Assembly (NCBI GenBank): GCA_029718625.1
Contig: CM056396.1
Coordinates: forward strand, 27,106,378 to 27,170,377
Reading direction: 5' to 3'
Length of the DNA: 64,000 nucleotides
Source of the DNA: Synaphobranchus kaupii
Taxonomy: Eukaryota > Chordata > Actinopteri > Anguilliformes > Synaphobranchidae
Each line of letters starts with the position of its first letter. Positions within the stretch are counted from its first letter, which is position 1. The position numbers and the translations under genes were made by a program. Shown piece by piece: positions 10,633-20,917 of this stretch. The notes under the pieces were generated by a model. The model worked only from the letters and a program-made list of their open reading frames with translations, was not told the DNA's origin and did not search any database.

Positions 10633-11142
10633 AGAGTGATGGATTAAGACTTGTTTGATAAGTCAGACCCTTGATGACTTAGAACCAACCATGTATTCCA
10701 TACCGGTCCCAGCATAATTTACAGCTAAATCTAGTCTCACCCCCCAGTTCCCATAGAGATCCATTCAAATGCAGAGAGGTTATAGTATTGCTTGTAGGAG
10801 TACCAGGAAATAAGATATCAAGAGTCTTTTGATATTGTTGCGTCACAGACATGAGGAAGTCATGGCATGCAAAGGATATACAACCAAATATTAATAATGA
10901 TTACTTTATTCTACATTATGTTAAACTGTCCAATATTTTTTGATGCCAGTAAATGGGGGGGACTATGTACAAAAGTTTCTATAATTCAAAATTTCCGATC
11001 TGGATGAAATACCCTCGAATTAAAGCTGACAGTCTGCACTCCAACCTCACTGTCATTGTATCCTTTCAAACTCAATGTGCTAGAGTACAGAACCAAAATA
11101 ACAATAAATGTGTCACTGTCCAATGAATTATGGTGCTCACTG
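10463..11142. mobile_element. Non-autonomous DNA transposon with long inverted ends
   Basis: The left end CAGTGAGCACCATAATTCAT (10463 on) is repeated in inverted form ending at 11142 and continues as matching inverted sequence for about 80 bases (TTGGACAGTGACA, then TGTTATTTTAGTTCTG against TGTTATTTTGGTTCTG). The left arm is broken by a (CT)n run at 10560-10628. It lies between a TA microsatellite and a TG tract. The sequence resembles widespread fish Tc1/mariner-type repeats, which is inference. Confidence 0.75.
10560..10628. repeat. (CT)n microsatellite
   Basis: Pure CT repeat of about 35 units inside the left arm of the DNA element. Confidence 0.97.
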
Positions 11143-11161
11143 AATGTATGTGTGTGTTTCT

Positions 11162-11193
<32 letters not shown>

Positions 11194-12040
11194 ACCCTTG
11201 GGGAAGAAGGCAAGAGTGTTTTATTCTCGGTTGCCAAATAATTACAGCTTATTATCATTTATGCAGTGTATCATAGCGTGTTGCACATTCTTGCACATAA
11301 ATAGGAACCCTTCACAACTCAGGCTTTGAAATATTGCTAGGTGCAGTTAGCAGTATGCATCAAATGGCGTGATGTCCTCACAAAGCTAATTAACCGTAAG
11401 TGTTCTTGGGCACAGTGGTGGGGAGTTTATTTGCACTTTCTCAGCACAGTTGTTATGGGGAAGTCTAAAAGGACTCCTATGACATCATCACAATAAGTGC
11501 ATTCTAAGCACATTTAAATGCCACAATGGAATCAGTGGAAAAACCGGATTGTAAAAGTACCCTTGACTTGAACTGCAGGCATTATGTGGCGTAGCTAAAC
11601 CCAAAGCCGTGGGGCTGTTGAACTAGCAGGATGCTCACACAATCACAAATGCAATTCAGATCCAACAGTGACACGGTATGCTCCCGACACCTGAACCAAG
11701 CTTCTAATAACTTACTTCAAATAATCCATAGCGGAAATTCAATCTTGTATTGTGCAAACATCTGGAGAATGACCTTTAACATAGGCAAATATTGAAGAAA
11801 ATATGTTAAAAGACGGGACTGTTTTATGTGAAAGACAATGTTAGATTGTGCTCAGTTTAAAATAAAGAGAAATAGACTAAAGAGTCATGCAGTCAAGCCC
11901 CAGATACGGAGCGCTGGGTGTCATTTGCAGCCTTGAACTTTGAAAGTGAAGCTATAATACACTAATTATGATTTACATAATTTATTGGAATGGCTACTAT
12001 TGCTCAAGTCTTTTTTGATCATTTCGTAGCTATCCATTGT
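11143..12040. other. Non-coding stretch with a TG tract
   Basis: A (TG)n run at 11147-11194, then AT-rich DNA without recognised features. Confidence 0.5.
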
Positions 12041-12695
12041 TTTGATCTAGCAGCTACAAGGCTGTAACTGCTTATAGCACTGTTAAAGGTTGTATCAGCG
12101 ATTTTGGGTGGAAACATAAATGATCACATTCATCTGATTTTTCCTCACGATCCGCTAGCTGCCCGCCCCATAAGCAGGCCGTCAAAAGAACCGCGTCTCT
12201 GTAGGCAGCCTATGCTCCGAGATCGTACACAAAAACAAATGGTACTACCAACCACTCAAAACCAAAATAAACAGTATTCCAACCAATCACAATGATCTGC
12301 ACAAACGCTAATACTCTTATCTCGCTGAAATCTTGACGGATTTACAAACGGTTTGGTTTCTTACAAACGATATTAACGTGGTTATAATTCTGGAGGCTTG
12401 AACACTATTTTTTAAAATATAACATATTATTCATAAGTATGTTTGTTTGGGATTTCGCTTCAGAAGTGACGTCACCCAAAATCGCTGATACAACCTTTAA
12501 CTGTCAACTGCTTATAGTTAACAGTTGTTATATAGCAGTTTATAGCAACTGCTAATAGCACTGTTAACTGCTTATACTTAACAGTTGTTATATAGCAGTT
12601 TATAACAACTGCTTATAGCACTGCTAACTGTTAACTGCTTATAGTTAACAGTTGTTATATAGCAGCTTATAGCAACTGCTTATAGCACTGTTAAT
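12040..12695. repeat. About 60-bp tandem repeat, split by a MITE
   Basis: Units with the core CTTATAGTTAACAGTTGTTA followed by TATAGCAGTTTATAGCAACTG, three clear copies of 60-67 bases at 12505-12690. Part of the same array (GTAACTGCTTATAGCACTG) lies at 12064-12082, before the inserted MITE. Confidence 0.8.
12083..12500. mobile_element. 418-bp MITE with TTAA target duplication
   Basis: The termini are perfect inverted repeats of 28 bases if the flank is included: GTTAAAGGTTGTATCAGCGA followed by TTTTGGGT at the left and its reverse complement at the right. TTAA is present on both sides (12083-12086 and 12497-12500). The flanking tandem repeat units contain CACTGTTAACTG, so the empty site can be inferred. 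TTAA duplication is typical of piggyBac-type transposition. No coding capacity. Confidence 0.85.
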
Positions 12696-14460
12696 CTGTG
12701 TCAAGAAACACATTTAAATGTGTGTTTTATTGCACGCAAGAATGTAACGCCGATTATTTATCATTATGACACTCCCTCTGGATCTTGCGCCAAAATGGCC
12801 GACATTAGATGTAGCTGTATTTCCATCTGAGGCTCCCTTTTTGGCATCAGTGACAATAACAGAGAAAACCTATGTGTTGTACAACAAGGAGCGTTAAAGG
12901 CGTAATTGCCTTCGCTACTACTTTGGTTCAAACCCGATTTGACAGAGGCTCTACTGTATTGGCCGGAGAATAGCGGGGTCCGGAAATTGTGCCATAACAG
13001 TAAATAAAATCTAACAGGATTCCGGACATATAGCTAAAGTTATTGGGTATAAAACAAGGAGACTAAGTGGGATGAATGGTGTCTTCCCTCCACATTTATG
13101 TGGCTTGCCTCTCTCTCTCTCTAATCCAGTTGTGCTCAACGAGGGCTGAGATGTTTTGGGGTTTCTTGCAACGTCTTCTGTTAATCATTTAATTCGCCAA
13201 ATAATTTATATGATTCGATGATTTTGATAAAGCCACGAGCCACAGCTGTAGACAGTGCATGGTGTCCTCTGTGAAAATGTTTTACCGTGGTGTGAACCAG
13301 CGCCAGAGTATACAGTGAAGCTACGAACATAATGCAGACACACCAGCTCCCTATGTGCACCCTGCTGTAATCTTTGGGATATGCGGCGGAAGCGTAGAGT
13401 ATGGAGCTGAGAATTAGCACGTTAGCACGGTCAGCTTTGGTCTGTTGCAGTTCTGTGGAGCGCAGAGCGCACTCTCTCACTCCCCGTAAAGAATAGGATG
13501 GGCACAGGAGGGGTGCATCGAACCGAACCAAAACCAAAGCTGAACCTGGTAACCAGACCGCAGAATGGCTCCTTAAATTGGCTTTGCGTGTAGAGCGGGG
13601 AGAGAGGCGGATTGGTGGGGGTGGTGTGGGGTTGAGAGGAGAGGGTGGGAGAGAGGTGGATGGGGGGGTTTGGTGTTGGGGAGGGGGTATAAGAAGCAAG
13701 GGGCAGGGAGAGGGAGCGGATAGGGATGTGTGTTATAGAAGGAAAGGGCAGGGAGTTTACACGATACCCGTATATTACTACATGTCAAGTACCTGTATTC
13801 AATGCAAGACTATCATGTTCGAGTGCTTTTGCTATGGAATCATTATCACGTCAATAAAGCCCATTTCTGCAAGCCTCCCCTTGCACAATACATCTCAAGC
13901 CAGAGAAACAGAACGAGCTGAGCTCTGACCCTTTCTGCGCTCTTCGTCACACAAGTACAATTGGTGTTACAAACCCAACCTCTTCACACCCCAACATGCA
14001 TGTGCAAAATCTAAGGTTACCCACGGAATGTGAATTAATGGCCTAACCTTTTGCATACATTTTGGGGTCAAAAGGTACTTACACAATTCAGCATTATGTA
14101 AATGGAATGATTTTGTGGTAAATATCATGATAAAAATAGTTCACAATATATATTTTTTTCTGATTCAAAGACAAACCCTTTATGTTTATCATATTCATTT
14201 ACATTTATAATTTTTAAGGAGATTACGTCTGAAGAGGCGTGTGGGCTGTTGATCCCGTTATTTTGCACAGTTGTTGCTACCGCTACTTTCCTGCATCAAA
14301 AATGAATATGATATTGCTGTTCTTGCCTTTGTGTGTGGCAATAACCAATAACATCACACTGTGATTCATATTTTTCTGCCTGCTATTACAGTGCTGCCAG
14401 CTTTGGCGATACACGCAGAATTGTAATTCATAGCAATAAAGTAATTTGAACTTCAACTTG
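12696..14460. other. Non-coding stretch, no gene recognised
   Basis: A purine-rich block lies at about 13600-13720. The rest is mixed AT-rich DNA. The minus-strand open frame at 13181-13699 has a compositionally biased N-terminus and no family motif, so I do not call it. Confidence 0.45.
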
Positions 14461-14479
14461 AACTTGAAAGAGAGAACAT

Positions 14480-14595
14480 GCTAGAGAAAGAGAGAGAGAG
14501 AAAGAGAGAGAGAAAGAAAGAGAAAGAGAGCATCTGCCAACTAATAAAAAAACAGAGTGAAAATAAAATTGGGAGATTTGTCATACTACTACTGT

Positions 14596-14629
<34 letters not shown>

Positions 14630-14712
14630 CACTTCCTCTCCTTCTCCTCTCTCCCTGTCTCTCTATCACTTCCTCTCTTTCTCTCTCCCTTTCTCTCTCA
14701 CTCCCCCCTCTT
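14480..14712. repeat. (GA)n and CT-rich low-complexity tracts
   Basis: GA-rich run at 14480-14530 and CT-rich run at 14600-14712. Confidence 0.9.
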
Positions 14713-14976
14713 TCTCTCCTATTCTCAATCTTTCCTCTGCTCCCTGGTTTTGGGTTTTTCCTTTTTAACATGAGTGCATTATGGGTAATGTTGACTCAGC
14801 CCCCACAACCACCCAAAGACTCCCACCCCCAACCTCTTATATATTTTGAAACACAGACAGCCTCTTTATGACTTGTTCTTTTGAAATCTTCTACACTGCA
14901 CCCCCCCCCCCCCTCACTCCCCATCTCTACTCCCCAGTGGTGGCTGTGTCATATCTGAAAAAGCACAGACAGGGGT

Positions 14977-14977
<1 letters not shown>

Positions 14978-15019
<42 letters not shown>

Positions 15020-15030
15020 TGTGTCTATGT

Positions 15031-15069
<39 letters not shown>

Positions 15070-15087
15070 TGTGTGTGTGTGTGTCTG

Positions 15088-15147
<60 letters not shown>

Positions 15148-15335
15148 GTGCATGCGGTGTGTGTCTGTGTCACTCTGTATATGTTTGTGTGTCCGTACGT
15201 ACGTGTGTGTGGTGTGTGTCTCTGGGTGTGTTTGTGTGTGTGTGTGCGAGCGAGGCATGTGTGTGTGTGTGTGTGTGTGGTGTGTCTCTGTGTGTGTCTG
15301 TGTCTGTGTGCGTGTGTGTGTGTCTGTGTGCGCAT
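14978..15335. repeat. Imperfect (TG)n microsatellite
   Basis: About 350 bases of TG repeats with TT, CG and TC interruptions. Open frames on both strands follow from the repeat. Confidence 0.95.
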
Positions 15336-15589
15336 GCTGTGTGCACGCGTGCTAGGTGTACCGATAAGCATATATTACCTGTTTAAAATACATTTGAGGC
15401 CCGAGCCGCTGTCATATTTAATGGCTTGCGCAGAGAGCTTTTTGTTGGGCTTCTGGGGGATAATGGCATTCCATTAGAGCCGTGGCCTGATGGAGATTAG
15501 GTGCTGTGTCTTCATCTGTGACAGAACAGGCGCTATATACGCCCTTTCTGTACACCTCACCTGGCCAAACCGGGGCTGTCCTACAGGTG

Positions 15590-15591
<2 letters not shown>

Positions 15592-15675
<84 letters not shown>

Positions 15676-15688
15676 CTAGGGGGAGAGG

Positions 15689-15759
<71 letters not shown>

Positions 15760-15808
15760 GAACTAGGGGGAGAGGATGAGAGACAGAGAGAGAGAGAGAT
15801 AGAGAGAA
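15592..15808. repeat. (GA)n with a duplicated GGAACTAGGGGGAGAGGATG segment
   Basis: A pure GA run of about 80 bases is followed by a spacer of about 30 bases (GGAACTAGGGGGAGAGGATG and on), another GA run and a second copy of the same spacer. The composite unit is about 90 bases. Confidence 0.93.
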
Positions 15809-16491
15809 ATCAGCAGCCATCCAAAACTGATTAGCAGATGAATGGCAGAATGCTTGATCGATAAAGCACCGTTGAATTCAATTGAATTCATTTGAGAGAC
15901 AGGTCTGCAGGTTTTTGTTTTCGCACAAAAATCAGCGGCCCATTTTAGGCCCACATAAAACCTGATTATCTGTATCGTCAACTGCTTTAATTGATAGTTA
16001 AAGTGCACTCGGCAACAATGAAACCCAGCACACCCTGGAGCTCCCCAGGACAGGCCTAAATATTCATATATAAATTATTTCTATATAAATTAATAAATTT
16101 GATGCCCAACGTGAGCGCTGAGCATGTCCAATTTGGACATGCACCCTAATTTGGACTGGCCAATCGTCCGCAACCGCATTCATGTGCCCTACTGCTGATT
16201 AGGGAGAGGGTAGGCATCCGTGGTTCTCCTCCGAAACACGATGTGGTGTTGCCAGCTGCCTCTTTTCACACCGCAGACTACAGCTAAGCTCGCATAGGGT
16301 GGAGTTGGAGGAAGACCTTTCATATGCGGCTTTAGCATGCAGTCCACCCAATCGACCAGCAGGGGTCCCTCACCGACTGAAGCCTCACCCAGGCAATGCA
16401 AATGCCAATTGCGCATTGCCCTATGCAGCAACTGGCTACAGTCGACACTGGCAAAAATCACCTTTTTATAATTTCTCAATTAATAGAAATG
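15809..16491. other. Non-coding stretch, no feature recognised
   Basis: Mixed DNA without exons, RNA genes or clear repeat structure. Confidence 0.45.
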
Positions 16492-16623
16492 TACAAAGCA
16501 AAAATGTCAGTGTAAATTTAACACTGCTGGTGTATATTTAACACCGTAGGGTGTTTATATGACTCCACGGACACATATAAACGCCCAGCGGTGTTAACTG
16601 TACACCACCATTTTTGCTGTGTA
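16492..16623. mobile_element. Palindromic MITE
   Basis: An almost fully self-complementary unit. It begins TACAAAGCAAAAATG and ends CATTTTTGCTGTGTA, with matching inner segments around GTGTAAATTTAACAC and GTGTTAACTGTACAC. It can fold into one long hairpin. A related element lies at 60888-60975. Confidence 0.75.
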
Positions 16624-16689
16624 GATACAGTTAAGAACAGTCATGAGGGTTTGTTCTTAGTGAATGAGCTGTTCCATCTATACAATTTT

Positions 16690-16862
16690 CAGCGATGGGG
16701 TCAATCCCATTTCAATTCTGTCAATTCCGGAAACGAAAGGAAATTCAATTAACACGTTGAAAAATGCCCATACTGTTCTGTGAGGATTATACAGTTAATT
16801 AATTGAATTTAATTTCCTTTTTCTTGATTGACTGTATTGAAATGGAACCGACCCCAGCTCTG
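16690..16862. mobile_element. Short MITE (173 bp)
   Basis: Inverted ends of about 27 bases: CAGCGATGGGGTCAATCCCA at the left, mirrored by TTCCATTTCAATACAG in the reverse direction at the right (GGAACCGACCCCAGCTCTGG). The interior is AT-rich with AATTGAATTTAATT. Confidence 0.75.
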
Positions 16863-18919
16863 GTCAACTATATTTCAAGGGTCGTTATTCTTCCATGTCC
16901 AGTGTTAGTGTTTTTCTGTGTGAATGCGTGCGTGCGTACGTTGGGGAGATGAATCCTATTGTCTATTGAAAGCCACTTGCTTTCACAAACAGCAACAATG
17001 CCATAGCCAAAGTGTCCTCCATTGTAAATGAACGCGAGTAATTTTCTGATTGTCATACTGCGGTGAGCTGAGCTGGATGGCCTCTCCAAAAAGACATCAT
17101 CCTTCATGGTTCTTCATGGTTCTTTTTCTTAAAAGGCAGTCCCAGCCACAGGCTGCAAAATGAAAACCACCAAAAAAACTAAAATCACTGCGAGAACATT
17201 GTGAGGACAGAAGCATCTCTCTGCTTTCTGTAAGTTCTGTATGGAGCAGGGCTGGACAGCCAGCTCCCCCGTCCAAATCTCACTGCAACAACTACACTGT
17301 GTTACACTATGCATGCTTCTTAAGCAGCTGTGCCTAATGCAAGCACATTTACCGCTTCCAAATCTGCTGGACAATCCCCGCCCCCTTTCTTTCAACAGCA
17401 ACCCGTCAAACACGACGCGCCCGACTGACCGTTTGACCTTTAACCTGCTGGAAAATAATGTCTCCGAATGTTACAATTCAAGATATAAATTGTTGAGAAA
17501 ATGTTAGAACGTTATTAAAATGTTAATCAACTACATCCTGATTTATCGACAGATTAATTAACATATCTCAGAATTTATTGTTTAATCGATTGATTTATTG
17601 ATATACTTGTTGATGAAGGCTATTCTGTTCTCTTTTTTGTTAAACAGAAATGCGTAGAGTAGCAGAATAGAATAGAGAACGGGGACACGTTGATATGGGA
17701 CGGTAAAAGGATCACGCCGGTCGAGGCACGACTGCTCTGGGAGGGGATGGGGCGGATCGAAGAGGAAGAGGAGGACGAGATAACGAAGAGGAGAGAGAGA
17801 GAGACACTCCCCGTCCCCCTCGCCTCCCTAATTGCGGCGTGCGCCACAAAGGGGTGTCCGCTCGCCCCCTCTCTCCGCGCGGCGCTCCTAATTAAAGCCT
17901 GGTGCGTCTGGGACACCTGTCACCGCCGCCGTCCGCTGGCAGGTGCGTGGGTTGCCGGCGGTAATGGAAGTCTGGAGGGAGAGTAGCTCCTCTCCGAGCC
18001 CCGGCACAGTCGCGCTGACAGCGTCTCTCCAACACGCCTTTTCCGCGCTTCACTTTTCATCCTCCGTCGTCTTCTTCTTCTTCTTTTTTACAACCCTGCT
18101 CGCTGTTTGTCAAGTCGTGGGGTGGGCAGGTCGTACCCCCACAACCAGTACAGCACTGGGAGTTTGGTTTATTTGGACTATTAATACAATAAGAGATATA
18201 ATTATTTTTTCAGGGTTATTACCCTGAGCAATAAAGAAGATCATTATTGGGATGGCTGGCATGCCATCCGCCAAGTTACGGCTTGGCGGGGCATGTTTAC
18301 TACTACTACTACCACTACTACTGTTACTACTACTACCACCACTGCTAATACAATTACTTCTACTCCTACCAACAGCAACAAGACCAACAGCAGCAGACAC
18401 AACAACAATAACAGGTAGAAACCAGAAGAAGATGAAGAAGAAGGCCAATAATTACCCATCATGAGTCATGTTATGGTTATGGCCTGTCCATTACACTCTC
18501 AGTAATTGCTACTTTGAATGTTGCTGATTTACAAACTTTGGCTTTAAAATGTAAAATGAAGAAAAAGAAGAAATATGAGAAGGAGAAAAATATCACAATT
18601 ATCACCATCTTAGATATAAAATTACACACCATTGCATAAGTTTCTTTTCTTTTTTTAAAATGCAATGGCCATCACATTGTGTCAACCATCCGTGAACACG
18701 TCTTCCCTGTTCTAGCAGAGTGATCCGAGCAGTACGGATCAGCAGTCACAGGTCTCTTAATTGGGGGCGTTAAAGCTCCTACATTTGCAGAGAGAGCTGA
18801 AAGACCACGCACCTGGACAGAGCGACATGAGTCACGCCCTGATGGGTGACAAGACAGCGCACAGTGTTCAGGCTTGTTACGAATGTTAACCTGTATTTTA
18901 TTTTATTTTTAGCAAGGAA
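16863..18919. other. Non-coding stretch, no gene recognised
   Basis: Contains a CpG-rich segment at about 17690-17990 and ACT/TAC trinucleotide repeats at 18297-18352. No exon or RNA gene is recognised. Confidence 0.45.
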
Positions 18920-19315
18920 CTAAACTCTTCCACCACATTCTTCCATTATGCCGTTGACCTGGAGGGAGGGAAGTGCGAGTCGCCCTGCTGTCGAGCAGGA
19001 ACATCGTGCTGGATTACGTCCTGCAGGTAGGAGGGGCCTGTCCTGAACTTTGAACCTGATCCTGACCGTGACCGGCAGCCAGTGGAGTGACCTCAGCAGG
19101 GGTGGGGGTGACATGCAAGACCTTCGGGAGGTCGAACACAAGCCGGGCAGCCACGTTCTGAACCAGTTGAGGAGGCAGAATGGTGCAGGCTGGTAGGCTT
19201 GCGAGAAGGGAGTTGCAGTAGTCCAGGCGTGAGGTGACCATGGTCTGGACAAGAATCTGGGTGGAGTAGGTGGTCAGGTACGGTTGAATCCTCCTGATGT
19301 TATACAGGAGGTATC
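18920..19315 (-). pseudogene. L2-type LINE reverse transcriptase, C-terminal fragment
   Basis: The minus strand reads LYNIRRIQPYL, then TSRLDYCNSLLASLP and LVQNVAARLVFDLPKVLHV, the hallmark end of the reverse transcriptase of L2/CR1-like LINEs. A frameshift then moves the match to another frame (LLRSLHWLPVTVRIRFKVQ). Only the last part of the protein is present, and the break shows a dead copy. Confidence 0.85.
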
Positions 19316-20090
19316 CAGAACAGCTCTTTTGACTTCAGTCCATGTTCCAGATATGGGAGGGTTCCGGGTTTTGCTCAGTGCAGTTATCCAGCTAACTCAG
19401 TAAACCTGCTTCATGACACAGGCCCCAGGGGCGGGCAAAGAGGGCCTATTTCTGGATTTTATGCCAGCATAAGGTCTTATTATTTAATCAGCCCAGGTGA
19501 GTACGTGATCTGATTTTAACGAAAGTTGTTCATGAGCTCATGAATGGCATCTGTTCATGTGTCCCTGTATGAAACTTTTCTTTATAGAGGCATTAGTGTG
19601 TAGCGCTAATAAGCAGACTGAGCCAGGGCTAATTGGAAAGAACAAAAAAATAAATGGAAAAAAACCTGCATTAGACCCCTGTCCTCCCGGAATGGACTCA
19701 CCCCCTGCTCCAGTCTGTAGGTAAATTATGACCCTGGGCAGCCTGTCGCTGTGGTTACAAGCTTTTGCCAAACTAAATTAATTCAATGCACCCCAGGTCT
19801 AAAGCTTTGCTGAGGAGGGGAGGCGGGGCTTTGTTTGGCAGGAATCAGTGCACTTGCCTACTATTGAGTATGCCAGTTGAATATACTTTTTAAAAAAGGT
19901 GGTATGTGGCAATTCTGAAAATTCTGTATACTTATACTTATTATACTTATTTCCGGGTTTTCGCTGATAGTAGTTTGGAGGATATTGTTTCACATACTGC
20001 ATGTCACTAAACAGTATACAGCATGTAGTACACAGCATGCTAGTACACAGGACACAGTAGATAGGGCTCTGATTCAGACACAGCCACAGA
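19316..20090. other. Non-coding stretch, no feature recognised
   Basis: AT-rich DNA without clear features. Confidence 0.4.
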
Positions 20091-20097
20091 GTAGGAC

Positions 20098-20447
20098 TGG
20101 AAGTATTTGTGGCTTCCTTTCAACTGGCAGCTAATTAGGGCCTTGAGAACAAGGTGGGTGGATTTTTTAGCCAATCAATGAGTTGAATTAATCACCGGTG
20201 CGGAAACACAGTGAAAACCAGCATCGCTGAGGCCCTCTTGGACTGGATTCTGACCCTCATGATGTAGACCAGGGGTAATCGAAATAAATTCCCATAGGGG
20301 CCAGCAGTCAGCTGCCAATTAAAGCCTGGAGAACAAGATGTGTGGCTTCTTCAGCCAATAAGTGATTTAAATAAACCACTGGTACAGAGAACACCCAAAA
20401 AACCAGCAGACACTGCGGTCCTCCAGAACCGGAGTTTGACACCTGTG
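20098..20447. repeat. Two diverged copies of a ~150-bp repeat
   Basis: Copies at about 20098-20250 and 20295-20447, in the same direction. They share CAGCTAATTAGGGCCTTGAG against CTGCCAATTAAAGCCTGGAG, GAACAAG, TTTAGCCAATCAATGAGTT against TTCAGCCAATAAGTGATTT, and CCAGCA. Likely an old dispersed repeat inserted or duplicated twice. Confidence 0.6.
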
Positions 20448-20917
20448 CCGTAGACTGCGCTAGCTAGCACGTTAGCTGTTAAAATGATGACCAATGCATA
20501 ATGTTCACCGACGTTGCAAAAATTATGCTGATTGGCTTGCTTGGGAACTAATAAATTCAGTCACCTTGAAAATTACTTCAAATTTGATTGTGTCTATTTT
20601 TTTTTTGAAAGAATAAACAAACACGGAGAATGATGTTTGCACCTGATTATCTTGCGTCTGTTGTGTTTTTGGTTGAGTGAAGGCAATTTTCTTTGTTATT
20701 CATGTTGTATTAAAAAAAGTCACGCTAAAAGTCACGGGGGGGAGGGGCTGTTGAAAAGTTGAAACTATTGAAACACTTCAAAAGGTTGTGCCAGAGCAAA
20801 GGGGGGGGGGGGGGGGGGGGCACCCAGTCCTGTCTTATTGAGGAAAAGGGGCTCTAGATGATTGCATACCTGCTGTCTGTCTTCTCCAGCTATACATTGA
20901 ACTTGTCACTCATTGAA

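Noticed and set aside
13181..13699. 172-codon minus-strand frame with a hydrophobic segment
   Set aside because: The N-terminal third is compositionally biased Pro/Ser from a purine-rich tract and no family motif is seen. Not an identifiable pear1 first exon.
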